Source: Lautropia dentalis
GTDB lineage: Bacteria; Pseudomonadota; Gammaproteobacteria; Burkholderiales; Burkholderiaceae_E
NCBI RefSeq assembly: GCF_003892345.1
Contig: NZ_RRUE01000002.1
Span: 186,001-250,000 of the forward strand
Direction: 5' to 3'
DNA length: 64,000 nt
Below, one piece after another: positions 37,906 to 47,789 of this stretch (positions within the stretch are counted from its first letter, which is position 1; every line of letters begins with the position of its first letter). The notes under the pieces were generated by a model. That model made no database searches and had not been told where the DNA came from. It saw only the letters and a program-made list of their open reading frames with translations. Both the position numbers and the translations under genes were made by a program.

Positions 37906-39222
37906 CTACAGGAACAGCTCCGCAAACAGCAGCCCGAAGGCCAGGCTGAAGGCCATGCTGAGCAGCCCCGGCAGCATGAAGCTGTGGTTGAAGATGAAGC
38001 GGCCGATGCGTGTGGTGCCCGTGGTGTCGAAGTCGATGGAAGCAATGATCGGGCCGTAATTGGGGATGAAGAAATAGCCGTTGACGGCCACCAGCGTGCC
38101 GATGAGAATCGGCGCCGGTACGCCCAGGGCGATGCCCACCGGGAACAGCGTGGCCACCGTGGCGCCCTGGCTGTTGACCAGCACCGACAGCACGAACAGC
38201 GCAAATGCAAAGGTCCATGGGGCGGTTTCCACCAGCGACGACACGGCCTCCTTCAGCTCGCCCATGTGGGCCTGCATCAGCGTGTCACCCAGCCAGGCCA
38301 CCCCGAAGACGGCGATCACGGCCCGCATGCCGGCATGGAAGACGCTACCACGGGTGATTTCGTTGCCATCGGGCCTGCAGGTCATGATGATGATGGCCGA
38401 GGCCGCCAGCATGATGATCTCGATGGTATGCGCCATGCCCATCGGTTCGCCGTCGAACACCGGACGCAGCGACTTGACGGCGCCCATCAGCACCACCAGC
38501 AGGGCCGCTCCCACGAAGATGGCCACCGAGGTCTTCGCGGTGGGCTTGAGCGGGCCGTCTTCGGTATTGGAGGTAATCTCCAGGCTCTTCAGGTAGTCGG
38601 GATCCTTCAGGAGCGCCTGGTAGCCCGGATCGTCCTTCAGCTCCACGCCCATCCGGTTGACGAACAGGCAGGCAATGAAGATGCCCAGCAGGGTGGAGGG
38701 CACCGTCACCTTCAGCACATCGGCCAGCGACACGTGCTGCGGTTCCAGATAGTGGACCACCGACACCACGGCCGCCGCGATGGGGCTGGCCACGATGGCG
38801 AACTGCGAGGCAATCACGGCCATCGACAGTGGGCGCTCGGGGCGGATGCCGTTGCGCCGGCTGACCTCGGCAATCACCGGCAGCACCGAGTAGGCCACGT
38901 GCCCGGTACCGGCCAGCACAGTGAAGGTGTAGGTGACCGCCGGCGCGATGAAGGTGATGTAGCGGGGATTGCGATGCAGGACCCGGGTGGCCAGCCGCAC
39001 CAGATAGTCCAGGCCACCCGCCGCCTGCATGGCGGCTGCGGCCGAAACCACCGCCATGATCATCAGCATCACGTCGATGGGGGGACTGGTGGGCTGCAGG
39101 TGAAAGCCGAAGGCCAGAATGGCCAGACCTATCCCGCCGAAGACGCCCAGACCGATACCACCGATCTGGGCACCCACCAGAATACACAAAAGAACAATCG
39201 CAAACTGAATGGCGAAAAACAT
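37906..39222 (-). CDS. Anaerobic C4-dicarboxylate transporter, DcuA/DcuB family
   Basis: 438 residues with about 10-12 membrane segments. It begins [20 protein letters not shown] and carries family blocks [56 protein letters not shown] and [15 protein letters not shown]. The end [20 protein letters not shown], followed by FIPNYGP and the [14 protein letters not shown] region, matches DcuB. These carriers exchange fumarate, malate or aspartate for succinate during anaerobic respiration. An open frame extends to 39603, but only the part from 39222 is homologous. It is convergent with the DsbA-like gene. Confidence 0.92.
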   Translation of the reverse strand: MFFAIQFAIVLLCILVGAQIGGIGLGVFGGIGLAILAFGFHLQPTSPPIDVMLMIMAVVSAAAAMQAAGGLDYLVRLATRVLHRNPRYITFIAPAVTYTFTVLAGTGHVAYSVLPVIAEVSRRNGIRPERPLSMAVIASQFAIVASPIAAAVVSVVHYLEPQHVSLADVLKVTVPSTLLGIFIACLFVNRMGVELKDDPGYQALLKDPDYLKSLEITSNTEDGPLKPTAKTSVAIFVGAALLVVLMGAVKSLRPVFDGEPMGMAHTIEIIMLAASAIIIMTCRPDGNEITRGSVFHAGMRAVIAVFGVAWLGDTLMQAHMGELKEAVSSLVETAPWTFAFALFVLSVLVNSQGATVATLFPVGIALGVPAPILIGTLVAVNGYFFIPNYGPIIASIDFDTTGTTRIGRFIFNHSFMLPGLLSMAFSLAFGLLFAELFL

Positions 39223-39747
39223 GATAATTCCCGGAGGCTGAGTGGCCTGCGCGTGACGCCACCAGACGGTGTGCCGTCCGGCCCGGGAGACCCCGCATGG
39301 GGACAGGGGCTCCCGCCCCGGGTAAAGGATGCCCTGCGTGCGCCCTGCAGATCGCGACAGAGCCTCCTGAATGCCGGGGAGTCTCCCACAGGCATGAATG
39401 ATTCTTGATTGTTGCGAAGTGTGAGTATATCGGCTTCTGCCCGTAGCGCCCAGACAACACGTGTCATGAGGCCCGCTCATGACGCATGGGTCCATGGGCA
39501 TCGATGCGGTCATGACACAGGCCGGCACCACAGCGATGCTGCAATGCACACCCCCCGGAAACACCTCCCCCGACGTGTAAAACCCCGTGACACCTCTGGA
39601 CACAAAGCAGGAAATCGGTCAATCTGACGGACAATGGCAGCTTCCGGAAGGTCTGCAAGGGTCTGCGAGGCTTTTGCGCAGACATCCTGGGGGAACGCTT
39701 CCCGGCTGCATCGTCCCGTCCTTCAACCCCACGTACCACGCTGAACG
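39223..39747. other. Divergent upstream region of the Dcu transporter and DUF2946 genes
   Basis: 525 bases without a gene between two divergently transcribed genes. A TATACT box (39424-39429, minus) has no good -35. A half FNR-like site, ATCAA with a poor left half, lies at about 39400-39413. Confidence 0.45.
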
Positions 39748-40164
39748 ATGAACGCCCGCCGCAATCGTCCGCTGATCGTCTGGATGGCCATGCTGGCCGT
39801 CCTGGTCGGCACGCTTGCGCCCTCGTTCACCGCCATGCTGGCCAGCTGGACGGGCCAGTATCCGCTGGAAGTCTGCACGACGCCGTCCTATCCGGGCAGC
39901 CCGGGCCATCACCGGCTGCTGCAGACCTACGGTACCGACGCCCCGACGCCCAGCCCGCTCGATCACAGCGCGCTGCATGGGGACGGCCATTGCCCCTACT
40001 GCCGCCTGCAGCAGGACATGCCCATGGTGGCCAGCGTGCCGCCTGCGCTCGTGCTGCCGGTGCGCATTGCCAGCCGCGTCACCCAGCTGCTGGCCCCCAC
40101 GCCACCGCCTGCCCTGGCGCTGTGGCGCCCTCACCTCGGTCGCGCTCCTCCGCGCATCGCCTGA
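39748..40164 (+). CDS. DUF2946-type membrane protein with His/Cys motif
   Basis: 138 residues. The N-terminus is a signal anchor, RNRPLIVWMAMLAVLVGTLA. A central motif, HGDGHCPYCRLQQD, matches the H-x-x-x-HCPYC block found in DUF2946 proteins, often near metal (copper) or TonB genes. This block is probably on the periplasmic side. Function unknown; metal binding is an inference from the Cys/His set. Followed after 370 bases by the Crp-like gene on the same strand. Confidence 0.7.
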   Translation: MNARRNRPLIVWMAMLAVLVGTLAPSFTAMLASWTGQYPLEVCTTPSYPGSPGHHRLLQTYGTDAPTPSPLDHSALHGDGHCPYCRLQQDMPMVASVPPALVLPVRIASRVTQLLAPTPPPALALWRPHLGRAPPRIA

Positions 40165-40534
40165 CCCGGCCTGCGGCGCCCCGTTGCGCCTGCCCGGCCG
40201 CGGCCTCACGGATCTTCCCGTTCACCGCTTTTCATCCGCCATGCACGGCGACGGATGACCGGCTCCCCGCCGGAACAGGCGATTCCTGACGGTTTCTGCT
40301 GCGCTGCACACCGCGATGCCGGCACCGTCTCCCCCCGGAAATCCGTGATACCTGCCGCCACGGGCCAGGACGCTCCCCTGTCGCCGCGTCAATCCGTCCC
40401 TGCCCGCCGGCCTGTCTCTACGGCACGCCGAGCCCCCGCAGGCCACAGACCGTCAGGAGATTCCCCTGCCCCGATCCGCCCGACAGACACAGGCGTTGCG
40501 GGGCCCGGCACCAGACATCCGGAGTGAGACCGTC
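40165..40534. other. Spacer before the Crp-like gene
   Basis: 370 bases, GC-rich, no gene and no convincing promoter. GGAGTG just before the next ATG is the ribosome binding site. Confidence 0.4.
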
Positions 40535-41404
40535 ATGAATACCCAATCCGTCCTTCCCACCCCGTCCCCCGCCCAGCCGCTGATGACGGCCGGGACATTC
40601 GCGAACCTGTATGGCGACGATGCCCCCCTGGCCGGGACGCCGGCCGCCATTGCGCCAGCCACCACCCGCAGAACGGAGACCGTCCGTGCCGCGCGCCCCT
40701 GTACCGCCGGGCAGTCCGAGGCTGCCCATAGCCAGCCGGAAGAGGCCGACGCCGACACGGAGAGCACCGCTCGGCCAATGCCCTCCCGCACCCTGGGTAT
40801 CGGCGAAGTGCTGCTGCAGGCAGGTGAAACGGGCGCCATCTGGCAGCTGAACCAGGGTCTGGTGCGCCTCGAAGCCGTGACGGCGGACGGCGCCAGCTTC
40901 GTGCGGCTGGCCCTGCCCGGCGACCTGCTGGGCGCCGAATCTGCCCTGCACCAGCCCTATACCTTCCGCGCCGTGGCGGTGACCGACTGCCGCGTGACCC
41001 AGGTGGACGCCAGCACCGACATGCAGCGGATGCTGATCCTGATGACCGCCTTCCTGCAGGAGCAGGATCGTGCTGCCGATGCCATGCGCATGCGCCAGGG
41101 GCCGGTAGGCGCCCGGCTGGACCATCTGCTGCAGGTGCTGGACACCGGCATGAATGACGACGAGCCGGTATCGGTGCGCCACCGCAAGCTGCCGCAGCTA
41201 CGGGATCTGGCGTTCATCATCGATTCCACGCCCGAAAGCGCCTGCCGCTACCTCACGCGGCACCTGGGGCTGCACCGCCAGCGTCGCTATCGCCGCAGCA
41301 ATGCCGTCCAGCAGGCCGACACACAGGCCACCAAGCCTGCCGGCACGGGCAGCAGCACGCGGCGCAAGGCCGCAGCCCCCGCCATGGAGGCCATGGCCGA
41401 CTGA
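40535..41404 (+). CDS. Crp/Fnr-superfamily regulator without cNMP or Fe-S signature
   Basis: 289 residues. The first 85 are low-complexity. Then a cupin-like sensor core: LGIGEVLLQAGETGAIWQLN, GLVRLEAVTADGASFVRLAL, PGDLLGAESALHQPYTFRAV. The place of the cAMP phosphate cassette has ALHQPYTF and not the G-E-x-R-S pattern, and FNR's four cysteines are missing. A long helix and a C-terminal HTH domain follow: LRDLAFIIDSTPESACRYLT with RHLGLHRQRRYRR. The last 40 residues are basic and disordered. It is probably a regulator with an unknown signal. Start ATG after GGAGTGAG. Confidence 0.78.
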   Translation: MNTQSVLPTPSPAQPLMTAGTFANLYGDDAPLAGTPAAIAPATTRRTETVRAARPCTAGQSEAAHSQPEEADADTESTARPMPSRTLGIGEVLLQAGETGAIWQLNQGLVRLEAVTADGASFVRLALPGDLLGAESALHQPYTFRAVAVTDCRVTQVDASTDMQRMLILMTAFLQEQDRAADAMRMRQGPVGARLDHLLQVLDTGMNDDEPVSVRHRKLPQLRDLAFIIDSTPESACRYLTRHLGLHRQRRYRRSNAVQQADTQATKPAGTGSSTRRKAAAPAMEAMAD

Positions 41405-41458
41405 ACCCGGCGAGGTCGTACCAGAGCGCGCATGGACCTGTTCGTTCGCGCGCCCCGG

Positions 41459-41494
41459 AACCCGCTCCCGGTCACACGCCGGAGCGGGTTTTTT
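41459..41494 (+). terminator. Strong intrinsic terminator after the Crp-like gene
   Basis: AACCCGCTCC pairs with GGAGCGGGTT across a 12-base loop, followed by a run of six T residues. It ends 90 bases after the gene. Confidence 0.9.
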
Positions 41495-41718
41495 GCGGAG
41501 AAGGCGCTGGACGTGTCCTGACGCTCGACACCGACCAACCCGCCCGGCCACGAGCTGCTGCGTCCCAAACTGACACGCCGAAACGGGCGACCCGACAACG
41601 GGAAGAACGATCAGAGCGTGCCATGCCTCCCTTCGTCCCGCGAAACCCTTTTGGGTGCCAGGGACAGGGCAGCAGACAAAACGGGGGCAAGGCGAAAAAC
41701 GGGAACGAGGCGAAAGGA

Positions 41719-41792
41719 TGGAGCGGGTGAAGGGAATCGAACCCTCGTCGTAAGCTTGGAAGGCTTCTGCTCTACCATTGAGCTACACCCGC
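41719..41792 (-). tRNA. tRNA-Gly (TCC)
   Basis: 74 bases with encoded CCA. The acceptor GCGGGTG/CACCCGC is perfect; the anticodon loop CTTCCAA gives TCC; the T arm has GGTTCGATTCC. It follows tRNA-Tyr after 68 bases. Confidence 0.96.
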
Positions 41793-41860
41793 ACGAGCGG
41801 TGCGTTGCACACCGGACGCCATTGCGAAAAGACCCTGACCGGCTGGTCAGGGTCCTGAAC

Positions 41861-41946
41861 TGGTGGAGAGGGTTGGATTCGAACCAACGTAGGCGTAAGC
41901 CAACAGATTTACAGTCTGCCCCCTTTAGCCACTCGGGCACCTCTCC
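41861..41946 (-). tRNA. tRNA-Tyr (GTA)
   Basis: 86 bases, class II with a long variable arm and encoded CCA. The acceptor GGAGAGG/CCTCTCC is perfect; the anticodon stem-loop AGACTGTAAATCT gives GTA. It is the first tRNA of the group, downstream of a near-perfect promoter. Confidence 0.97.
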
Positions 41947-42509
41947 GGGGAAGAAGTGCAATTATGCTGGAGTGTTTCGTACCTGTCAAACAGCAATCCT
42001 GCCGAGGGTGGCCCGTCAGGCGATGGTCCTGTCAGACCCCGTCCGGATGCTCCCCAATACCACGACACACCCTGAAGCCCCTCGAGCCCCACCCCCCGAA
42101 ACCCCGTGTTCACAATGTGCATCGCACCATCACAATACGGGAATTGCACCCATCGCCGGTGAAAAACCCCGAAAATGGGTGGGCGCCTGCCTTTCCTGTC
42201 GGGTACAAAGCCCCTGCTGCGGTGCAGCGTATTCATCCCCTTCCCCATGTTGTGCGGCGATCATCCCTGCAGACTGCGCACATTCGGGGGCATCGAATGC
42301 CCGTACCGTGTCGCAAATTTGCCAGAATGGCCCCCGGAAACGTCCTGGCGCCCACGCCCGGCGGTACGAAGGATGCCGTACCGTGGCCACGTCAACAACG
42401 GTTACATCGAAAGCCGGGGTTTAACTGGCAGAGCCGGCGTCAAGGTTGCAAAATTAGTATCTACCGCTTCCCGGCAACCGGGGAGCTTCCTTCCCCTGAA
42501 GGTTTGAAG
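41947..42509. other. Divergent spacer between tRNA-Tyr and glgP
   Basis: 563 bases, no gene supported. The tRNA-Tyr promoter lies at 41961-41989. On the plus side no good promoter for glgP was found, but GAAGG ahead of ATG 42510 is a fair ribosome binding site. Confidence 0.5.
41961..41989 (-). promoter_or_regulatory. Promoter of tRNA-Tyr/tRNA-Gly
   Basis: Minus strand TTGACA, 17 bases, CATAAT: the -35 box is perfect and the -10 box has 5 of 6 bases. The predicted start is about 6 bases before the tRNA. Confidence 0.85.
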
Positions 42510-44999
42510 ATGGCCAAGATCTCCAAAAAGACCAAGAACCCCACTCCGCTCGCCGACGCGTTCGAACCCGCCCCGATCAACCAGAATGATCACGAGGCGC
42601 TGCGCCGCTACGTAGCCAACCGCCTGCTCTACACCATCGGCAAGGATCCCAAGACCGCCACCAAGACCGACTGGTACCAGGCCCTCGCCCGCCTGGCCCG
42701 TGACAAGCAGATCGAGAACTGGATCGAGACCACCCGCCAGCAGTACGAAGGCAAGGTCAAGCGGGTCTACTACCTGTCGATGGAATTCCTGATCGGCCGG
42801 GCGCTGACCAACAGCCTGATGTCGATGGACCTGTACGACGAGCTGGCCACCGCGCTGGCCGAAGGCGGGGTGGACCTGGAAGAAACCCGCGAGGAAGAAC
42901 CCGATCCGGGGCTGGGCAACGGCGGCCTGGGCCGTCTGGCGGCCTGCTTCCTCGACTCCATGGCCACGATGGGCCTGCCCAGCTTCGGCTATGGCATCCG
43001 CTACGACTACGGCATGTTCGCCCAGTCGATCCATGACGGCTATCAGGTCGAGCAACCCGACGACTGGCTCAAGCTGGGCAACCCGTGGGAGTTCCCGCGC
43101 CGGCAGGTGACCTATCCGGTCAAGTTCGGCGGCTGGGTCGAACATGACCCCGAGAAGGGCGCCATCTGGCACGAGGCCGAGAAGGTCGAGGCCCAGGCCT
43201 ACGACATGATCGTCCCGGGCTACGGCACCAAGACCATCAACACCATGCGACTGTGGCACGCCCACGCCGCCGAGAGCCTGGACCTGACGCTGTTCTCGCA
43301 GGGCAACTACATGCAGGCCGTGGCCAGCAAGAACCAGTCCGAGAACGTCACGCGCGTGCTCTACCCGGACGATTCCAGCTACCAGGGCCGCGAGCTGCGG
43401 CTGCGCCAGGAATACTTCTTCGTCAGCGCCTCGCTGCAGGACATCATCCGTCGCTACCTGCACAACCACGAGCTATTCAACGAGCTGTCCGACCAGGTGG
43501 CCATCCACCTGAACGACACCCACCCGGCCATCGCCGTACCCGAGCTGATGCGCCTGCTGGTCGATGAGCACAAGATGTCGTGGAACAGCGCCTGGGCGCA
43601 GTGCTGCAAGGTGTTCTCCTACACCAACCACACGCTGATGCCCGAAGCACTGGAGACCTGGCCGGTGGCCATGATGCGCAGCGTGCTGCCGCGCCATCTG
43701 GAAATCATCTTCGAGATCAACAAGCGCTTCCTCGACTGGGTGCGCACGCACCATGGCGAAGACCACGACCTGCTGCGCCGCGTCTCCCTCATCGACGAGA
43801 CGGGCGAGCGCCGCGTGCGCATGGCCTACCTGAGCGTGCTGGCCAGCCACAAGGTCAACGGTGTGTCCAAGCTGCACAGCCAGCTGCTGGTCGACACCAT
43901 CTTTGCCGACTTCGCCAAGCTGTTCCCGGGCCGCTTCATCAACGTCACCAACGGCATCACGCCGCGCCGCTGGCTGGCCAATGCCAACCGGCCGCTGTCG
44001 GCCCTGATCGACAGGTCGATCGGCACCGGCTGGCGCAAGGACCTGGACGAGCTGTCGAAGCTGAAGAAATTCGCCACGAAGCCCGACTTCCTGAAGGAAT
44101 TCGCGGCCGCCAAGCTGACCAACAAGCAGCGCCTGGCCGAGTGGGTCAAGACCCACGGCGGTGTGGACATCGACCCCAACGCCATGCTGGACGTGCAGGT
44201 CAAGCGCTTCCACGAGTACAAGCGCCAGTTGCTGAACGTGCTGCACATCGTGCATCGCTACAACCAGATGGTGGCCAACCCCGACAAGGACTGGACGCCG
44301 CGCACCTTCCTCTTCTCCGGCAAGGCCGCCTCGGCCTACCGGATGGCCAAGCTGATCATCAAGCTGATCAACGACGTGGCCCGCAAGATCAATGCCGAAC
44401 CGGCGCTGCGCGACCGGATGAAGGTGGTGTTCGTGCCCAACTACAGCGTCTCGGCCGCCGAGATGATCATGCCGGCAGCTAACCTGTCCGAGCAGATCTC
44501 CACGGCCGGCACCGAAGCATCGGGCACCGGCAACATGAAGCTGGCCATCAACGGTGCGCTCACCATCGGCACGATGGACGGGGCCAACGTCGAGATCCAC
44601 GAACAGGTGGGCGACGACAATATCTTCATCTTCGGTCACCGCACCGAGGAAGTGGCGAAGATCAAGGCCGCTGGCTACGATCCGGCCCGCTACTATGAAG
44701 AGAACCCCGACCTGCGCCTGGTCATCGACCAGATCGGGGGCGGCTTCTGGTCGCCGGACGATGCCGGACGCTTCCGCCCCATCGCCGACTCGCTGCTGCG
44801 TCAGGACACCTACCTGCTGCTGGCCGACTTTGCCGACTACGTGGCCACCCAGGAGAAGGTCGATGCGCTGTACCGCGACCAGAACGCCTGGAACCAGAAA
44901 GCCGTCATCAACGTGGCGGGCATGGGCGTCTTCTCCAGTGACCGCACCATCATGGAGTATGCGGACCGTATCTGGAACGTGAAGCCGCTGAAGGTCTGA
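42510..44999 (+). CDS. glgP: Glycogen/maltodextrin phosphorylase
   Basis: 829 residues, GT35 family. It cleaves alpha-1,4-glucan with phosphate to glucose-1-phosphate. Family blocks: VYYLSMEFLIGRALTNSLMS, the glycine loop GLGNGGLGRLAACF, LNDTHPAIAVPELMRLLVDE, and the PLP-binding segment STAGTEASGTGNMKLAINGA with the lysine that holds pyridoxal phosphate. The open frame extends to 41964, but ATG 42510 (MAKISKKTK) fits the family start. It is the first of three glycogen-degradation genes on this strand; glgX starts 571 bases later. Confidence 0.95.
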   Translation: MAKISKKTKNPTPLADAFEPAPINQNDHEALRRYVANRLLYTIGKDPKTATKTDWYQALARLARDKQIENWIETTRQQYEGKVKRVYYLSMEFLIGRALTNSLMSMDLYDELATALAEGGVDLEETREEEPDPGLGNGGLGRLAACFLDSMATMGLPSFGYGIRYDYGMFAQSIHDGYQVEQPDDWLKLGNPWEFPRRQVTYPVKFGGWVEHDPEKGAIWHEAEKVEAQAYDMIVPGYGTKTINTMRLWHAHAAESLDLTLFSQGNYMQAVASKNQSENVTRVLYPDDSSYQGRELRLRQEYFFVSASLQDIIRRYLHNHELFNELSDQVAIHLNDTHPAIAVPELMRLLVDEHKMSWNSAWAQCCKVFSYTNHTLMPEALETWPVAMMRSVLPRHLEIIFEINKRFLDWVRTHHGEDHDLLRRVSLIDETGERRVRMAYLSVLASHKVNGVSKLHSQLLVDTIFADFAKLFPGRFINVTNGITPRRWLANANRPLSALIDRSIGTGWRKDLDELSKLKKFATKPDFLKEFAAAKLTNKQRLAEWVKTHGGVDIDPNAMLDVQVKRFHEYKRQLLNVLHIVHRYNQMVANPDKDWTPRTFLFSGKAASAYRMAKLIIKLINDVARKINAEPALRDRMKVVFVPNYSVSAAEMIMPAANLSEQISTAGTEASGTGNMKLAINGALTIGTMDGANVEIHEQVGDDNIFIFGHRTEEVAKIKAAGYDPARYYEENPDLRLVIDQIGGGFWSPDDAGRFRPIADSLLRQDTYLLLADFADYVATQEKVDALYRDQNAWNQKAVINVAGMGVFSSDRTIMEYADRIWNVKPLKV

Positions 45000-45570
45000 T
45001 CGCAGCCCTCCCGGCGGCCGGGCACCAGTCCTGCCGCCAGGATCGTCCCGGGGTGCCACCCTGACACCCCGGCCACCCTGTGGTGGCGCGGGACACACGA
45101 TTCCGTGCCGGGTCGGGAACACACTTTGACATTGGGTCGGTACCATGCCACGCCCATTGGGGGCCTTTCTGGGAGAAGCCGGTCAATTGCGGTATCTTCG
45201 CTGCCGGCTTTTCCGTCGACAGCTGCCGGAGAATCCGGCGCTGCCCCGCACCGCTGGATGCTTCCCTGCTCTGGAGACGTTCCGGGAACATCCGGCACCG
45301 TCATTCGGCAACAGCCTGTCGCACGACGGCCCGCCCGCCTGCGGCCGGCCGTTCCGGGCCCTGCCGTCCGACGGCCCGTCGCCTCACGGTGACGCCCGTC
45401 AGGCACCTGTCCGTCAGGCCGCCTCTCCTGCCATCGCGCCGCCAGCCGGTCACGAATCCGTCACCTGCCGGCTGCCTGTCGCCTGGATCCGGTTCTTGTT
45501 GGGAGCCAGCATCTGTCCACCATCCTTTCCGGCTGTCCGGGATGGATCGTGAACACATTTTGGACGATCC
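45000..45570 (+). other. glgP-glgX spacer
   Basis: 571 bases with no gene that can be supported. A TTGACA at about 45125 has no matching -10 box at a normal distance. A second promoter for glgX-malQ may be here, but it is not visible. Confidence 0.4.
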
Positions 45571-47784
45571 ATGAAAAACGAAACCATGCCGGCTGGCCGT
45601 ACCTGGCCGCTGGGTGCCACCTGTACCGACGGTGGCATCAACTTTGCCGTCTTCAGCAGCGGCGCGCTGAGCGTGACGCTGTGCGTCTTCGATGCCAAGG
45701 GACACGAGAAGGCACGCTACGCCCTCAATGGCCCGCAGAACAACATCTGGCACGGCTTTCTGCCGGACGCCGGGCCCGGCCTGATCTACGGATACCGGGT
45801 CGATGGTCCCTATGACCCGTCACGCGGGCTGCGCTACAACCCGTCGCGCCTGCTGCTCGATCCCTATGCGCGGCGCCTGCACGGCGAGTTCCGCTGGCAC
45901 GAGTCGCACCTCGACCGCCCCGACACCCAGCTCGACGACAACGCCGCCTGGATGCCGAAGGCCGTGGTCACCGACGACCGCTGTTTCGACTGGGAAGGCG
46001 ACCGGCCGCTGCACATTCCGATGGCCGACAGTGTCATCTACGAGGTGCACGTCAAGGGCTTCACCCGCACCAACCCGCACGTGCCGGCCGAGCTGCGCGG
46101 CACCTACGAGGGCATGGCCACGCCGGCCGCCATCGAGCACCTCAAGCGCCTGGGCGTGACCGCCGTGGAGCTGCTGCCGGTGCAGGAGTCCATCAGCGAG
46201 GGCACCCTGATCGAGATGGGGCTGTCCAACTACTGGGGCTACAACACGCTGGCCTTCTTTGCGCCGTCCCGCCGCTACGCCCGCCAGGACCCGGTCAACG
46301 AGTTCCGGCACATGGTCAAGGCGCTGCACAGGGCGGGCATCGAGGTCATCCTGGACGTGGTCTACAACCACACGCCCGAGGGTGACCAGCGCGGCCCCAC
46401 GCTGTCGTGGCGCGGCCTGGACAACCAGGCCTACTACCACCTGTCGCGGCAGGACCCGGCCTACTACTGCAACTACACCGGTACCGGCAACAGCCTCAAC
46501 GCCAGCAACTACACCACGCTGCAGATGATCCTCGATTCGCTGCGCTACTGGGTGGAGGAGATGCACGTCGACGGCTTCCGTTTCGACCTGGCCTCGGTAC
46601 TGGGGCGCATGGCGCTGCCCGGCGCCGTCGATCCCGGCCACTTCGACCGCTATGCCCCGTTCTTCCAGGCCATCCGCCAGGACCCGGCACTGGCCGGCAT
46701 CAAGCTCATCGCCGAACCCTGGGATGCCGCTGCGGGCGGCTATCAGCTGGGCGGCTACCTGCCCGGCTGGAGCGAATGGAACGACCGCTTCCGTGACACG
46801 GTACGCTGCTTCTGGCTGCAGCCGGACAAGAACCGGGGCGCCTTCGCCAGCCAGATCTCCGGCGCCAGCGAGCAGTTCCACCACGACGGCCGCACCCCGC
46901 AGGCCAGCATCAACTTCATCACCTCGCACGACGGCTTCACGCTGAACGACCTGGTCACCTACAACCAGAAGCACAACGAAGCCAACGGCGAGGACAACCG
47001 CGACGGCCACAACGACAACCACTGCTGGAACGCCGGCGTGGAAGGCCCCTCCGACGATCCGGACATCAACCGTACCCGCAACCGTCTCAAGCGCGTGATG
47101 CTGGCCTCGCTGCTGCTGGCCCAGGGCACACCCATGCTGACGGCCGGTGACGAGATGGGCCGCACCCAGCAGGGCAACAACAACGCCTACAACCAGGACA
47201 ACGCCATCAGCTGGCTGGACTGGGGGGCCGCCGACCCGGATCTGCTCGAATACACCAGCTACCTGATCAGCCTGCGCCGCAAGCACCCGCAGCTGCGCCT
47301 GCCCGTCTGGCTGCTGGGCGCTCCCACGGCCTCCGGCATGCTGGATGTGCAGTGGCTCAACGACGAAGGCCAGCAGATGCGCACCGACCAGTGGTCGCAG
47401 AACGGCGACGGCGTGTTTGCGCAGTTCCTCGGCGCCCACAACAACCAGGAGCAGGACCTGCTGATCGTCTTCAACCCCGACGGCGAGAACCGGCCCTTCG
47501 TCATGCCCGAAGGCGACTGGACCATGGTGCTGGACACCAACCAGGCCGACGGACAGCCCTGGCGGGCCAACTCCCCCGAGGGCCGGGTGGATGAGACCAT
47601 GACGCAGATCATGCGGATGGGGCTGGCCGTCAAGAAAATCAGCAAGCTTCGCGCACCTGTGGTCAAATGCAAGACACAGGACGCAACAAGCATGGACGTT
47701 CCCGCCGCCAAGCCGAAAGGAACCGCCGCACGCACGTTGCGTCCCCATTCCATCTACATGTTCGTTGCCCGTCGCAAAGGATGA
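45571..47784 (+). CDS. glgX: Glycogen debranching enzyme
   Basis: 737 residues, GH13 isoamylase-type. It hydrolyses alpha-1,6 branches left by phosphorylase. An N-terminal CBM48 domain (GATCTDGGINFAVFSSGA) precedes the barrel with YEVHVKGFTRTNP, NYWGYNTLAFFAP, VILDVVYNHTPEG, the nucleophile Asp in VDGFRFDLASVLGR, the acid Glu in LIAEPWDAA and the third Asp in FITSHDGFTLNDLV. All catalytic residues are intact. Its stop overlaps the region just before malQ. Confidence 0.95.
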   Translation: MKNETMPAGRTWPLGATCTDGGINFAVFSSGALSVTLCVFDAKGHEKARYALNGPQNNIWHGFLPDAGPGLIYGYRVDGPYDPSRGLRYNPSRLLLDPYARRLHGEFRWHESHLDRPDTQLDDNAAWMPKAVVTDDRCFDWEGDRPLHIPMADSVIYEVHVKGFTRTNPHVPAELRGTYEGMATPAAIEHLKRLGVTAVELLPVQESISEGTLIEMGLSNYWGYNTLAFFAPSRRYARQDPVNEFRHMVKALHRAGIEVILDVVYNHTPEGDQRGPTLSWRGLDNQAYYHLSRQDPAYYCNYTGTGNSLNASNYTTLQMILDSLRYWVEEMHVDGFRFDLASVLGRMALPGAVDPGHFDRYAPFFQAIRQDPALAGIKLIAEPWDAAAGGYQLGGYLPGWSEWNDRFRDTVRCFWLQPDKNRGAFASQISGASEQFHHDGRTPQASINFITSHDGFTLNDLVTYNQKHNEANGEDNRDGHNDNHCWNAGVEGPSDDPDINRTRNRLKRVMLASLLLAQGTPMLTAGDEMGRTQQGNNNAYNQDNAISWLDWGAADPDLLEYTSYLISLRRKHPQLRLPVWLLGAPTASGMLDVQWLNDEGQQMRTDQWSQNGDGVFAQFLGAHNNQEQDLLIVFNPDGENRPFVMPEGDWTMVLDTNQADGQPWRANSPEGRVDETMTQIMRMGLAVKKISKLRAPVVKCKTQDATSMDVPAAKPKGTAARTLRPHSIYMFVARRKG

Positions 47785-47789
47785 AGACC

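Noticed and set aside
39400-39413. FNR-like site upstream of the Dcu transporter
   Set aside because: Only one half (ATCAA) fits; the other half matches 2 of 5 bases.
43473-45146. Minus-strand open frame over glgP, and similar ones over glgX and malQ
   Set aside because: Shadows of strongly recognised glycogen genes, typical of high GC at third codon positions.
45120-45150. TTGACA at about 45125 as a glgX promoter
   Set aside because: The hexamer after 17 bases is CACGCC, so it is not a sigma-70 promoter.
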